Position numbers and translations under genes: made by a program. From Nocardioides marmorisolisilvae (GTDB lineage: Bacteria > Actinomycetota > Actinomycetes > Propionibacteriales > Nocardioidaceae): 64,000 nucleotides of DNA. This document shows, one piece after another, positions 42,040 through 51,791 of this stretch; position 1 is the first letter of the stretch, and every line of letters starts with the position of its first letter. The notes beneath the pieces are model-generated. The model saw nothing but the letters and a program-made list of their open reading frames with translations, was not told where the DNA came from and made no database searches. The stretch lies in contig NZ_RJSG01000002.1 of assembly GCF_003725775.1 (NCBI RefSeq), positions 1,480,674-1,544,673 of the forward strand. The letters are read 5' to 3'.

Positions 42040-43110
42040 ATGGCTATCTCCCTGCTGCGCAAACCGCAGATCACTCCGCACGAGGACTACGGCTTCTTCG
42101 GTCCCGACTCGGTGACCTGGAAGGTCTGGAGCTACCCCACCTCGCTGACCGTCGGCTTCCAGCGCGCCGTCGTGGTCGAGGAGCTCGATCCCGCCCTGGT
42201 CGCCTCCGTCGACGAGACCCACGCGATCTTCGACCGGCCGCGGACCCGCTACGACCGCACCCTGCGCTACTTCGCCCTGGTCGCCTTCGGTGACTCCCGG
42301 ACGACGTCGAAGGCAGCGGACATCCTGGTGAAGGTGCACAGCAAGGGCATCGGCACCGACCCGGTCACCGGCATCAAGTACGACGCCAACGACCCGCACA
42401 GCCAGCTGTGGATCCACCTCACCGCCTGGCACTCGATCCTCTACGCCTACGAGAAGTACGGCCCCGGTCGGCTCAGCGCGACCGAGGAGGCGCAGTACTG
42501 GGAGGAGTGCGCGGTCGCAGCCGAGCTGCAGACCTGCTCCCCCGACGACGTGCCGCGCACCCGGGAAGGCATCCAGGACTACTTCGAGCACATGCGACCG
42601 CAGCTGCTCGGCTCGGACCTGGCCCGCAACGCGATGAACCACCTGCTCGACGCCAGCGTGATGCTGCCGCCGCTGCCGAAGGTGTTCGCGCCGGCCAACT
42701 GGATCGCTGCACGGTTCCTGCGCGCCGGCACCATCGCCACCATGCCGCGCTGGATGCGCGAGATGAGCGGCCTGAAGCAGTCCCGCTTCGTCGACTCGGC
42801 GATCGTGCCGGTCCTCAAGATCGCGTTCCTCCTCGCGAACGTGAATCGTCGCGTGAAGCTCGACATCCTCACGTTCCTGTCCCCGATGACCCGCGACGTG
42901 GTCGCGCCGATCATCTTCGAGGTGCCGCCGACGCACCCCGAGGTGGTCACCCCGGCCGCCGCGCGCGAGCTCTACGGGTACGACAAGCCGGCCGACGCCC
43001 ACCGGGACCTGCGCGATCGCCAGGCCGCGAAGGTCTTCGGCGAGGGTGCCAAGCCCAGCGAGGAGGGCATCATCGAGTCCGAACCGATCCTGGGTTCCAT
43101 CAGCGCCTGA
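42040..43110 (+). CDS. MpaB-type (DUF2236) oxygenase family protein
   Basis: 356 residues. DUF2236/MpaB-prime family: WKVWSYPTSLTVGFQRAVVVEE, TYDRTLRYFA-like RTRYDRTLRYFALVAFGD, the central QLWIHLTAWHSILYAYEKYG with His residues likely binding heme, and TREGIQDYFEHMRPQ. Relatives include the latex-clearing protein Lcp, a heme b oxygenase, and fungal MpaB, an oxygenase that cleaves prenyl chains. It is therefore probably a heme-dependent oxygenase of hydrophobic substrates. No ribosome binding site; the TAGTAA box 6 nt before the ATG suggests a leaderless transcript. Confidence 0.85.
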   Translation: MAISLLRKPQITPHEDYGFFGPDSVTWKVWSYPTSLTVGFQRAVVVEELDPALVASVDETHAIFDRPRTRYDRTLRYFALVAFGDSRTTSKAADILVKVHSKGIGTDPVTGIKYDANDPHSQLWIHLTAWHSILYAYEKYGPGRLSATEEAQYWEECAVAAELQTCSPDDVPRTREGIQDYFEHMRPQLLGSDLARNAMNHLLDASVMLPPLPKVFAPANWIAARFLRAGTIATMPRWMREMSGLKQSRFVDSAIVPVLKIAFLLANVNRRVKLDILTFLSPMTRDVVAPIIFEVPPTHPEVVTPAAARELYGYDKPADAHRDLRDRQAAKVFGEGAKPSEEGIIESEPILGSISA

Positions 43111-43125
43111 ACGGGTAAATACGGC

Positions 43126-43172
43126 TGTCCGCCGTCACCTACGGAATTCGTCGGTGGCGGCGGACATTCATT
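43126..43172 (+). terminator. Rho-independent terminator after the MpaB gene
   Basis: A 14-bp stem TGTCCGCCGTCACC / GGTGGCGGCGGACA (43126-43139 / 43153-43166) with one wobble pair, followed by TTCATTT, 15 bp after the stop. Confidence 0.85.
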
Positions 43173-43200
43173 TGTAATCCGCACCAAAACGGACGCGCTA

Positions 43201-43236
43201 ACTGGACCAGTCCACCCCTTTCACTGGACCAGTCCA
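43201..43236 (+). promoter_or_regulatory. Two identical operator-like repeats upstream of the ssgA-like gene
   Basis: ACTGGACCAGTCCA occurs at 43201-43214 and again at 43223-43236, exactly 22 bp apart, about two helical turns. Each copy contains the palindrome ACTGG-A-CCAGT and a second, overlapping TGGAC-CA-GTCCA. They lie 87-122 bp before the ssgA-like start in an AT-richer stretch. They are probable binding sites for an unidentified regulator. Confidence 0.6.
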
Positions 43237-43322
43237 GCCATTTCAAGTCATAAACCCAAACCTTCTCCGTTCCTCTGCCGAAGAACCGCTCACGAACCAA
43301 TCAGGGACAAAGGACCGAGAAG

Positions 43323-43742
43323 ATGGACCGGAACCTCAAGACCTCCGTCAGCACCATGGCCGTGCAGATCGCGACCGTCGAGACCGAGCAGGATCACGAC
43401 CTCTCGGCCGAGTTCCGCTTCGACGCCGCCGACCCGTGGGCCGTCACGATGGTGCTCTCCACGGTGGCCGGTCCGGTCGACTGGACCTTCGCCCGGGACC
43501 TGCTGGTCGAGGGCCAGTACGAGCCCACCGGTGACGGTGACGTGCACGTGTGGCCGTGCCTCAGCCCGAGCGGCGAGGCGGTCGTGATCGTGGAGCTCGA
43601 CTCCCCGTCCGGCGAGACCCTGCTGCAGTTCCCGACCCGCGCGATCCAGGACTTCGTGTACGGCGCGCTCGAGAGCGTTCCGCTGGGTGCCGAGACCGTC
43701 GACGTCGACGACTGGCTGGCCCGCATCCTCGACGCCGCGTAA
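43323..43742 (+). CDS. SsgA-family sporulation/cell-division regulator
   Basis: 139 residues, the standard SsgA-like protein size. Family motifs: a strand-rich start (AVQIATVETEQDHDLSAEFRF), the conserved DPWAVTMVLS and WTFARDLLVEG, DVHVWPCLSPSGEAVV, and ALLQFPTR-like LLQFPTRAIQDFV. In Streptomyces the SsgB/SsgA proteins recruit FtsZ to septation sites. Outside sporulating species they may act in ordinary division. A strong terminator follows and unusual tandem repeats precede it, so it is a single-gene unit with its own control. Confidence 0.93.
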   Translation: MDRNLKTSVSTMAVQIATVETEQDHDLSAEFRFDAADPWAVTMVLSTVAGPVDWTFARDLLVEGQYEPTGDGDVHVWPCLSPSGEAVVIVELDSPSGETLLQFPTRAIQDFVYGALESVPLGAETVDVDDWLARILDAA

Positions 43743-43766
43743 GCGTTCTTCATCCAGACCGAGCTC

Positions 43767-43811
43767 GCGCCGGGCCTTCCAGGGGGGAGGGGCCCGGCGC
43801 CAGTTCTTTTT
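43767..43811 (+). terminator. Strong Rho-independent terminator after the ssgA-like gene
   Basis: A 10-bp stem GCGCCGGGCC / GGCCCGGCGC (43767-43776 / 43791-43800) followed by AGTTCTTTTT. Confidence 0.9.
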
Positions 43812-43828
43812 CCGGGCCAGATCTTGGG

Positions 43829-44131
43829 CTAGTTGCCGAGCGCTGCTTCGACGCGCTCGACCTTCGCTGCCAGCTGTCCGGTCTCGAAGCCCTTGCGGAT
43901 GTCGGCCTTGAGGACGAGCCCGACGCGCGGGGAGGACTCGGCGACCTTGAACACCGCGGCCTTCACCACCGCCATCACCTCGTCCCACTCCCCCTCGATG
44001 TTGGTGAACATCGCGTTGGTCTCGTTCGGCAGACCCGAGTCGCGGATGACCTGGACCGCCTCCGCGACCTTGTCGGCGACGCCCGCCTCAGGATCGCTGG
44101 CGGACGGGCTGATGCTGATGGCGACGATCAT
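43829..44131 (-). CDS. MTH1187-family (YkoF-like) thiamine-binding protein
   Basis: 100 residues: MIVAISISPSAS, NETNAMFTNIEGEWDEVMAVV, and SSPRVGLVLKADIRKG are the conserved elements of the MTH1187/UPF0045 family, small ferredoxin-like proteins that bind thiamine or related ligands. Role unproven. The ATG at 44131 is preferred because TACCGT lies 6 nt upstream; an extension to 44158 is not needed. Confidence 0.82.
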   Translation of the reverse strand: MIVAISISPSASDPEAGVADKVAEAVQVIRDSGLPNETNAMFTNIEGEWDEVMAVVKAAVFKVAESSPRVGLVLKADIRKGFETGQLAAKVERVEAALGN

Positions 44132-44143
44132 GGAGCCACGGTA
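44132..44143 (-). promoter_or_regulatory. Leaderless -10 box for the thiamine-binding gene
   Basis: TACCGT (44143-44138, minus strand), a 6-nt spacer, then the ATG. Confidence 0.55.
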
Positions 44144-44203
44144 GCCAGTTCTGATCAAGGTGGTCGTCCAGGGTGCCCGAGCACGACCAGATTGATCAGA
44201 ACC

Positions 44204-44881
44204 TCAGCCGAGCGGCTCCATCGGGATGTCGCGGGCCCAGCGCACCTCGCCGTCGGAGTCGACGAAGAACATCGCCAGCTTGAGGTCGTGCGCCGGGTTG
44301 GTGGTGGGCATCGTCGGCTTGGTGATCCAGTAGGCGAGAGTCGCAGCGCCCTGGTTCTGGGCCGGCACTCCGAGCGCGTTGGTGTCCTCGGTATAACTGC
44401 CATCGGGCAGCTGCTTCGCCGCTGTGCCGGCCAACCAGGCGTAGTGCCGATGCAGCTCTTCGTAGGCACCCGCCCAGTTGGCTCCGAACCCCTTGCCCCC
44501 AACCGACGCGGACGCCGCCCGGATCATCTGCGACGGCGAGACCCGGTTGTCGAGGAGGACGAACTGGTAGGAGCCGTCGACCGCGGGGCTCCCGGTCCAC
44601 CTCACCCGGATGACGAATCCTTGCTCCGCGTCGACGATGGCATCGTTGCGATCACCACCTGCAGTGGCCAACGCGTCGCCGAACCGAGCGGCGTCGGTCG
44701 CCTCGATCCGGGCCTGGACCGTCACGTCGTCGCCCCCGTGGCGCCACTCATCGGCGCGGCGCTCGTGCTTGATCCAGAACGCACCGGCGACCAGGACCAC
44801 GACCAGCAGGCTCGCGAGAAGCACGAGTAGGGGCTTGCGTCCGGAAGCTTTGCTGGGAGGGGCTTCGGTGAGTGTGGTCAT
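44204..44881 (-). CDS. Membrane-anchored protein of unknown function, downstream of a sigma factor
   Basis: 225 residues. One transmembrane segment near the N-terminus (PLLVLLASLLVVVLVAGAFWI, about 17-37) followed by an ectodomain (DVTVQARIEATDAARFGDAL, ...YQFVLLDNRVSPSQMI, ...PHDLKLAMFF-like NPAHDLKLAMFFVDSDGEV). No known domain recognised, and no zinc-binding anti-sigma motif. ATG at 44881 with GGAAGG upstream. It is 25 bp after the sigma gene in the same direction, so it could be part of a sigma/anti-sigma unit; this is inference from position only. Confidence 0.65.
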   Translation of the reverse strand: MTTLTEAPPSKASGRKPLLVLLASLLVVVLVAGAFWIKHERRADEWRHGGDDVTVQARIEATDAARFGDALATAGGDRNDAIVDAEQGFVIRVRWTGSPAVDGSYQFVLLDNRVSPSQMIRAASASVGGKGFGANWAGAYEELHRHYAWLAGTAAKQLPDGSYTEDTNALGVPAQNQGAATLAYWITKPTMPTTNPAHDLKLAMFFVDSDGEVRWARDIPMEPLG

Positions 44882-44906
44882 GCGACCGCCTTCCGTCACC
44901 CCGATG

Positions 44907-45416
44907 CTAGGACAGGACCGCCCTGGTGGACTCGACTTCGCCGACGATGCTCGGCACCAGCTCGCGCAGCCGGCGTACGGCGTCGGCGTGCTGGGACTTC
45001 ACCGTGCCGAGGGCGATCCCGAGCACGTCCGCGGTCTCCCGCTCGGTGAGGTCCTCGTAGTAGCGCAGCACCACGACGGCACGCTGACGCGGAGGCAGTA
45101 GACGCAGTGCCTCGGCCAGGCCGAGGTCGCGACCCTCCTCGACGACGCGTTCAGGCATCGTGTCCGTGAGCCGCTCCCGACCGCGGTGCTTGCGCCACCC
45201 GGAGATGTGGTCGTTCACCATCACCCGCCGCAGCCACGGCTCGGGGTTGTCACCGATCCGACGCCAGTGCGCCACCGCCTTGATGAGAGCGCCCTGGACC
45301 AGGTCCTCGGCGAGATGGGCGTCGCCGCAGAGCAGGTACGCCGTGCGCACCAGCGCAGGCCGGCGCGCAGTCACGTACTCCTCGAACGTCGCCCGCTCCG
45401 CCTCGGCCCTACGCAC
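44907..45416 (-). CDS. SigE-family RNA polymerase sigma factor (ECF)
   Basis: 169 residues. Region 2 reads ARRPALVRTAYLLCGDAHLAEDLVQGALIKAVAHW; region 4 has LPPRQRAVVVLRYYEDLTER and the HTH ETADVLGIALGTVKSQ. This is the short actinobacterial SigE-family ECF sigma (TIGR02983 type). It directs RNA polymerase to alternative promoters. GTG start with GGAGG 5 nt upstream; it overlaps the end of the preceding membrane-protein gene by 8 nt, so all three genes of this unit are likely co-expressed. Confidence 0.93.
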   Translation of the reverse strand: MRRAEAERATFEEYVTARRPALVRTAYLLCGDAHLAEDLVQGALIKAVAHWRRIGDNPEPWLRRVMVNDHISGWRKHRGRERLTDTMPERVVEEGRDLGLAEALRLLPPRQRAVVVLRYYEDLTERETADVLGIALGTVKSQHADAVRRLRELVPSIVGEVESTRAVLS

Positions 45417-46767
45417 GACGCCTCCGCCGGACCAGGACCAGCACAGCGCCGGCCAGGACCAGCCCGCCTCCGGCGATCAATCCGTTGCGCAGCCGCGGAT
45501 CCATCGGCTCGGGCGGCCGGAGGCCGGTGACGAGCCCCTGGGCCAGGACGTCGCGCGCCGGGGACATGTCCGGCGACCAGCCGCTGATCGACCGGGTCAG
45601 CACGGTCAGCTTCCTGGTCGGAACGTCGACCGCGGCGAGGATCGCGCCGTGGCGATCGCGCCCGTAGGCCAGCAGGGTCGACGCGTCGCGCCAGCCGACG
45701 ACGTCGGCCTCCTGGAAGCGGTCTCCGACGAAGTCGAGCGTCTTCACCGCGCCGTTCTTGTCGATGTCGCCGACCAGCACCGGGCTGCTCATGCTCGGAG
45801 TGCTGTCCACGACGACCACGACCCGCGTGCCCGCGGTCGCGACGTAGTCGTAGGTGGCGACGGGGCCGTCCGCGTGCTTCTCCGGCAACCTGACCGGCAG
45901 CCGCACAGCAGGGCGAGCCTCGAAGAAACCGGGGTCGATCGACCCCGGGGCCGCCACCTGCTCCCAGGTCTGCTGACCGTCCTCGGACAGCGAGAACGTC
46001 CCGTTCGAGTTCAGGTTGCCGCTCGTGCCTGCCAGCGCACTGTCGCGGATCTGCAGCGGTTCGGGCCGTCCGACACTGATCGAGAGGGACCGGACCATCT
46101 TCGCCGAGTGCCGGTTCTGCAGCCGCCAGTCACCGAACCACATCGTTGCGTTGTTGACCCAGTACACCGGCTCGTCCGACATCCCGTGTGGCGTGGGCAA
46201 CGGCGTGCGCTGCACCTTGCCCGTGACCGTGTCGTAGATCGCCACCCCGGCGATCGCCTCGCCCTTTCCGACAGGATTCAGGATCGGGTCCGGGTACGGC
46301 GCCTGGGTCGTCCGGCCCGTCGTCCAGTACGCGAGGTGCTTGCCGTCGGGCGCCAGCGAGACGTGGCTGCCTTCGACCCACCCGGGGAGGTCGAGGTACC
46401 GGTACTCCCCCGTCGTTGCCGAGATCGCGTACACCGAGCTCTTGTTGCCCCGGTAGCTCGGGATGACGACCGCCACCTGGCCGAGCGGGTGGTCCTTGGT
46501 GGTGGCCAGCCACCGGCTGGCCGGGTAGATCCGTTCCGGGTAGGCGGGCTTGTGCACCTCCCCGGCGGGCATCACCACGGCGGGCTCGGGCACCAGGACG
46601 GCACCCAGACCCACGGCGGCGACCACGATCGCAGCCACCGCCGCGCCGATCGCACGCCGACGACGCACCCGCTGCTTGCCTCGGGACCAGAGGTCAGCCG
46701 CGTCCGACCCGTCGATCGGCTGCTGCCGACCGGCCAGCTCCCGCAGTGCTGTTCCGAGATCGCTCAT
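45409..46767 (-). CDS. Membrane protein with predicted extracytoplasmic beta-propeller, upstream of a sigma factor
   Basis: 452 residues from the ATG at 46767 (GGAAGG upstream). Topology: a 36-residue cytoplasmic N-terminus (TALRELAGRQQPIDGSD...WSRGKQRVRRRR), a transmembrane helix (about 38-60), a long extracytoplasmic domain with propeller-like repeats (SPDG- and TTGEY-type blades, for example SLAPDGKHLAYWTTG), and a second transmembrane helix followed by RRRRRA at the C-terminus. The N-terminal part resembles the cytoplasmic tails of actinobacterial anti-sigma-like proteins encoded with SigE-family factors. It may sense an envelope signal and hold the sigma factor; no binding motif proves this. 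Confidence 0.65.
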   Translation of the reverse strand: MSDLGTALRELAGRQQPIDGSDAADLWSRGKQRVRRRRAIGAAVAAIVVAAVGLGAVLVPEPAVVMPAGEVHKPAYPERIYPASRWLATTKDHPLGQVAVVIPSYRGNKSSVYAISATTGEYRYLDLPGWVEGSHVSLAPDGKHLAYWTTGRTTQAPYPDPILNPVGKGEAIAGVAIYDTVTGKVQRTPLPTPHGMSDEPVYWVNNATMWFGDWRLQNRHSAKMVRSLSISVGRPEPLQIRDSALAGTSGNLNSNGTFSLSEDGQQTWEQVAAPGSIDPGFFEARPAVRLPVRLPEKHADGPVATYDYVATAGTRVVVVVDSTPSMSSPVLVGDIDKNGAVKTLDFVGDRFQEADVVGWRDASTLLAYGRDRHGAILAAVDVPTRKLTVLTRSISGWSPDMSPARDVLAQGLVTGLRPPEPMDPRLRNGLIAGGGLVLAGAVLVLVRRRRRA

Positions 46768-46867
46768 CGGGTCCACCTTCCCTGAAATCGTCCGACCCTG
46801 CCCGTGACACGCATGAACCCGCCCCAAAGGTTGGGTCGAGGCAAAGAAATCTCCCGCCGACCCGGAG

Positions 46868-46879
46868 TAGCGTCCCGGC
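46868..46879 (+). promoter_or_regulatory. Leaderless -10 box for the propeller lipoprotein gene
   Basis: TAGCGT at 46868-46873, a 6-nt spacer, then ATG at 46880. No Shine-Dalgarno sequence. Confidence 0.55.
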
Positions 46880-47815
46880 ATGCGTCGCCTCATTGCCCTG
46901 GTCGTCGGCCTCCTGTTGCTCGCCGGTTGCGGCCAGGCCGCGACACCGAGGGCCAAGCCCTGGGTGAAGGTCGGCGCGGGTCCCGTCGGCGTGGCCGCCA
47001 CAGAGGACGGCACGGTGTGGGCCGTCGGCGCTGACAGCAGTACGTTGGCGCGGGTCGTGAGTGGTTCGCGCATCACCGCGACGTTGACCGCGGCCATCGG
47101 CTCGACCCCGCTCCGCATCGCAGCCGGAGAGAACGCGCTGTGGGTGACCTCCTTCGGCGACGGGAGCCTGCTCAAGATCGACCCGGCTACCGCGAAGGTG
47201 CTCACCACGACCCCCATGGGCGCGGGGGCCGAGGGCGTGACCACCGGCCTCGGGTTCGTCTGGGTGGTGGCGCAGGACGCGGGTCTGCTGCTGAAGGTCC
47301 GTCCCTCCGACGCGAAGGTGGTCCAGCGCATCGACGTGGGCGTCGGCGCGCGGCTGGTCGCCACCTCGGCCGACGCCGTGTGGGTGTCCCAGTTCCGCAC
47401 CAGCCAGGTGCTCCGGATCGACCCGGCCACGGGGAAGGTGACCACGTCGGGCGCGGTGTGCTCGAGCCCGCAGGGTCTCGCGCCCGCGGCCGACAAGGTC
47501 TGGGTGACCTGCACGTCGCAGGACAAGGTGGTGGCGATCGACCCGAAGACTCTCGAGGTCCTCACCACCGTCAATGTCCCCGGTCAACCCGACCCGGTGC
47601 GCATCGCGCCCGACGGCTCGGTCCTGGTCGGCGTCGAGGACGGGCCGACCTTGGTGACGCTCGACCCGACGGACGGGCACGTGCTCCGCAGCAAGAAGGT
47701 CGGGAACCAGCCGCCCTTGGACGACCGGGCGAACATCGATCTGGCGATCACCGACGGGAAGGCCTGGCTCTCGTCGTACCGGAACGGGCGGTTGTACCGG
47801 GTCGCACTCCCCTAG
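46880..47815 (+). CDS. Beta-propeller lipoprotein (YVTN/NHL-like)
   Basis: 311 residues. Lipoprotein signal MRRLIALVVGLLLLAGC with Cys17. The rest is a repeat protein of about 40-residue blades, each with W-V-x or LLKIDPATxKV-type strands (for example SLLKIDPATAKVLTTTPMG, QVLRIDPATGKVTTSG, KVVAIDPKTLEVLTTVNV), as in seven-bladed YVTN propellers. It probably sits on the outer face of the membrane as a binding or scaffold protein. It is divergent from the sigma-factor unit whose first product also has a propeller ectodomain. Confidence 0.82.
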   Translation: MRRLIALVVGLLLLAGCGQAATPRAKPWVKVGAGPVGVAATEDGTVWAVGADSSTLARVVSGSRITATLTAAIGSTPLRIAAGENALWVTSFGDGSLLKIDPATAKVLTTTPMGAGAEGVTTGLGFVWVVAQDAGLLLKVRPSDAKVVQRIDVGVGARLVATSADAVWVSQFRTSQVLRIDPATGKVTTSGAVCSSPQGLAPAADKVWVTCTSQDKVVAIDPKTLEVLTTVNVPGQPDPVRIAPDGSVLVGVEDGPTLVTLDPTDGHVLRSKKVGNQPPLDDRANIDLAITDGKAWLSSYRNGRLYRVALP

Positions 47816-47824
47816 GTACCACAA

Positions 47825-47856
47825 CGCCCCGCCCGTGCCGAAGCACGAGCGGGGCG
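47825..47856. terminator. Shared terminator between convergent genes
   Basis: A 14-bp stem CGCCCCGCCCGTGC / GCACGAGCGGGGCG (47825-47838 / 47843-47856) with one mismatch and a 4-nt loop, between the lipoprotein stop and the aconitase stop. The T tail is weak on both strands. Confidence 0.65.
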
Positions 47857-47871
47857 TGAGGTCGCGCGGGA

Positions 47872-50544
<2,673 letters not shown>

Positions 50545-50610
50545 CGGCGTACTCCTCGTGAGTCGGAAGTTGCGGCCCCATCTTGCCCATCCCCGTGGTG
50601 GCGGGGGAAG

Positions 50611-50629
50611 CAAGGCCTGCCTTACTTAA
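50611..50629 (-). promoter_or_regulatory. Imperfect DtxR/IdeR-like iron box upstream of acnA
   Basis: The minus strand reads TTAAGTAAGGCAGGCCTTG, matching 14 of 19 positions of the DtxR/IdeR consensus (TWAGGTWAGSCTWACCTWA). It lies 67-85 bp before the acnA start. Functional only by inference. Confidence 0.35.
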
Positions 50630-50631
50630 TT

Positions 50632-50649
50632 TATCTTGATGTCAAGATA
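50632..50649. promoter_or_regulatory. MarR-type palindrome upstream of acnA
   Basis: TATCTTGA TG TCAAGATA is a perfect 8-2-8 inverted repeat, 88 bp before the acnA start and 14 bp past the 3' end of the methyltransferase gene. The TCTTGA/TCAAGA form is typical of MarR-family operators; in Streptomyces the MarR protein TamR controls acnA, so a TamR-like regulator is a candidate. Confidence 0.65.
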
Positions 50650-50663
50650 CACGATATCAAACT

Positions 50664-51791
50664 TCATCGGTCGCGGACCAGCAGGGCCACGCACTCGACG
50701 TGGTGCGTCATCGGAAACAGGTCGAAGGAGCGCAGCACCGACATCCGGTACCCACGCTCGGCGAAGTAGGACAGGTCGCGAGCGAGAGCCGCCGGGTCGC
50801 AGGCGACGTAGGCGATCGCGCGCGGGGCGAGGTCGGCGACCAGGTCGACGACCTGCTTGCGGGCGCCCTCGCGCGGCGGGTCGAGCACCACCAGATCAGC
50901 CCCCGGCGCCCCTTCGGCGTCCAGGTCGGACAGCACCCGGTCGACCCGTCCGGAGCGCACGATCGTGGTCCGCAGGTCGGCCAGGTTCCGCTTCGCCAGG
51001 TCACTGGCCCGGCGGTCGCCCTCGACCGACAGGACGCTTCCGGTCGGCCCGACGGCCTCGGCGAGGAACGCCGAGAACAACCCGACCCCGGCGTACAGGT
51101 CGACCGCCCGCTCCCCCGGTTGCGGGTCGAGCAGCTCGAGCACGCTGCCCAGCAAGGTCTCCGGGGCGGCCGGGTGCACCTGCCAGAACCCGTCGGCGGC
51201 CACCTCGAAGGAGCGGTGGCGCACGGTCTCGACGACCGTGGCACCCGACGGCGGTTCGCCGACGAGCTGGATCCGGGCACCAGGCGCCTCGATCAGGCAG
51301 CGCTCCACCGGGACGACGTCGTGCGAGTGGTTCTTGCGCAAGCCGCGACCACCGTCGGGAAGTGGCACGTACTGCATCCGGGTGCGCCAGCCGAGGCCGT
51401 CCGGACTCCCGGGCACCTCTTCGACGGTCACGTCCACGTCGAGGCCGGCAAGGCGTTGGAGCTGCTCGGCGACCACGGCGGCCTTGAGGGCCCGTTGTCC
51501 CGGAAGGCTGACGTGCTGGAAGTCGCAGCCCCCGCACCCGTCCGGGTGGGCCAACGGACACGGCGCGGCGACCCGCTCGGCGGCCGGCTCGAGGATCTCC
51601 ACGGCGTCCCCGCGCAGGAACCGCTTGGCGGTGCCGGTGACCTCGACGACGGCCAGCTCGCCGGGCAGCGCGTGGCGCACGAACACGACGACGTTGTGGT
51701 CGCCGGCCGGGACCCGCGCCACCATGTGCCCGCCGTGCGCGACCGGTCCGATCCGCGCCTCGACGCGGTCCCCCACCGCGTACGCGGTCAC
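50664..51791 (-). CDS. RumA/TrmA-type class I SAM-dependent RNA methyltransferase
   Basis: 375 residues. N-terminal TRAM-like domain (VGDRVEARIGPVAHGGHMVAR), an iron-sulfur Cys set (CPLAHPDGCGGCDFQ), the SAM-binding VDLYAGVGLFSAFLA, and catalytic motifs DPPREGARKQ and IAYVACDPAALARDL with the nucleophile Cys. It methylates C5 of a uridine in rRNA or tRNA (RumA/RlmD- or TrmA-like). The GTG at 51791 overlaps the stop of the upstream transporter gene (GTGA), so the pair is coupled, as recalled for Rv2689c-Rv2690c. Confidence 0.9.
   Translation of the reverse strand: MTAYAVGDRVEARIGPVAHGGHMVARVPAGDHNVVVFVRHALPGELAVVEVTGTAKRFLRGDAVEILEPAAERVAAPCPLAHPDGCGGCDFQHVSLPGQRALKAAVVAEQLQRLAGLDVDVTVEEVPGSPDGLGWRTRMQYVPLPDGGRGLRKNHSHDVVPVERCLIEAPGARIQLVGEPPSGATVVETVRHRSFEVAADGFWQVHPAAPETLLGSVLELLDPQPGERAVDLYAGVGLFSAFLAEAVGPTGSVLSVEGDRRASDLAKRNLADLRTTIVRSGRVDRVLSDLDAEGAPGADLVVLDPPREGARKQVVDLVADLAPRAIAYVACDPAALARDLSYFAERGYRMSVLRSFDLFPMTHHVECVALLVRDR

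Noticed and set aside
45409..47574. 721-residue version of the propeller membrane protein
   Set aside because: The extension is antisense to the propeller lipoprotein gene; the start at 46767 has a ribosome binding site and normal N-terminus.
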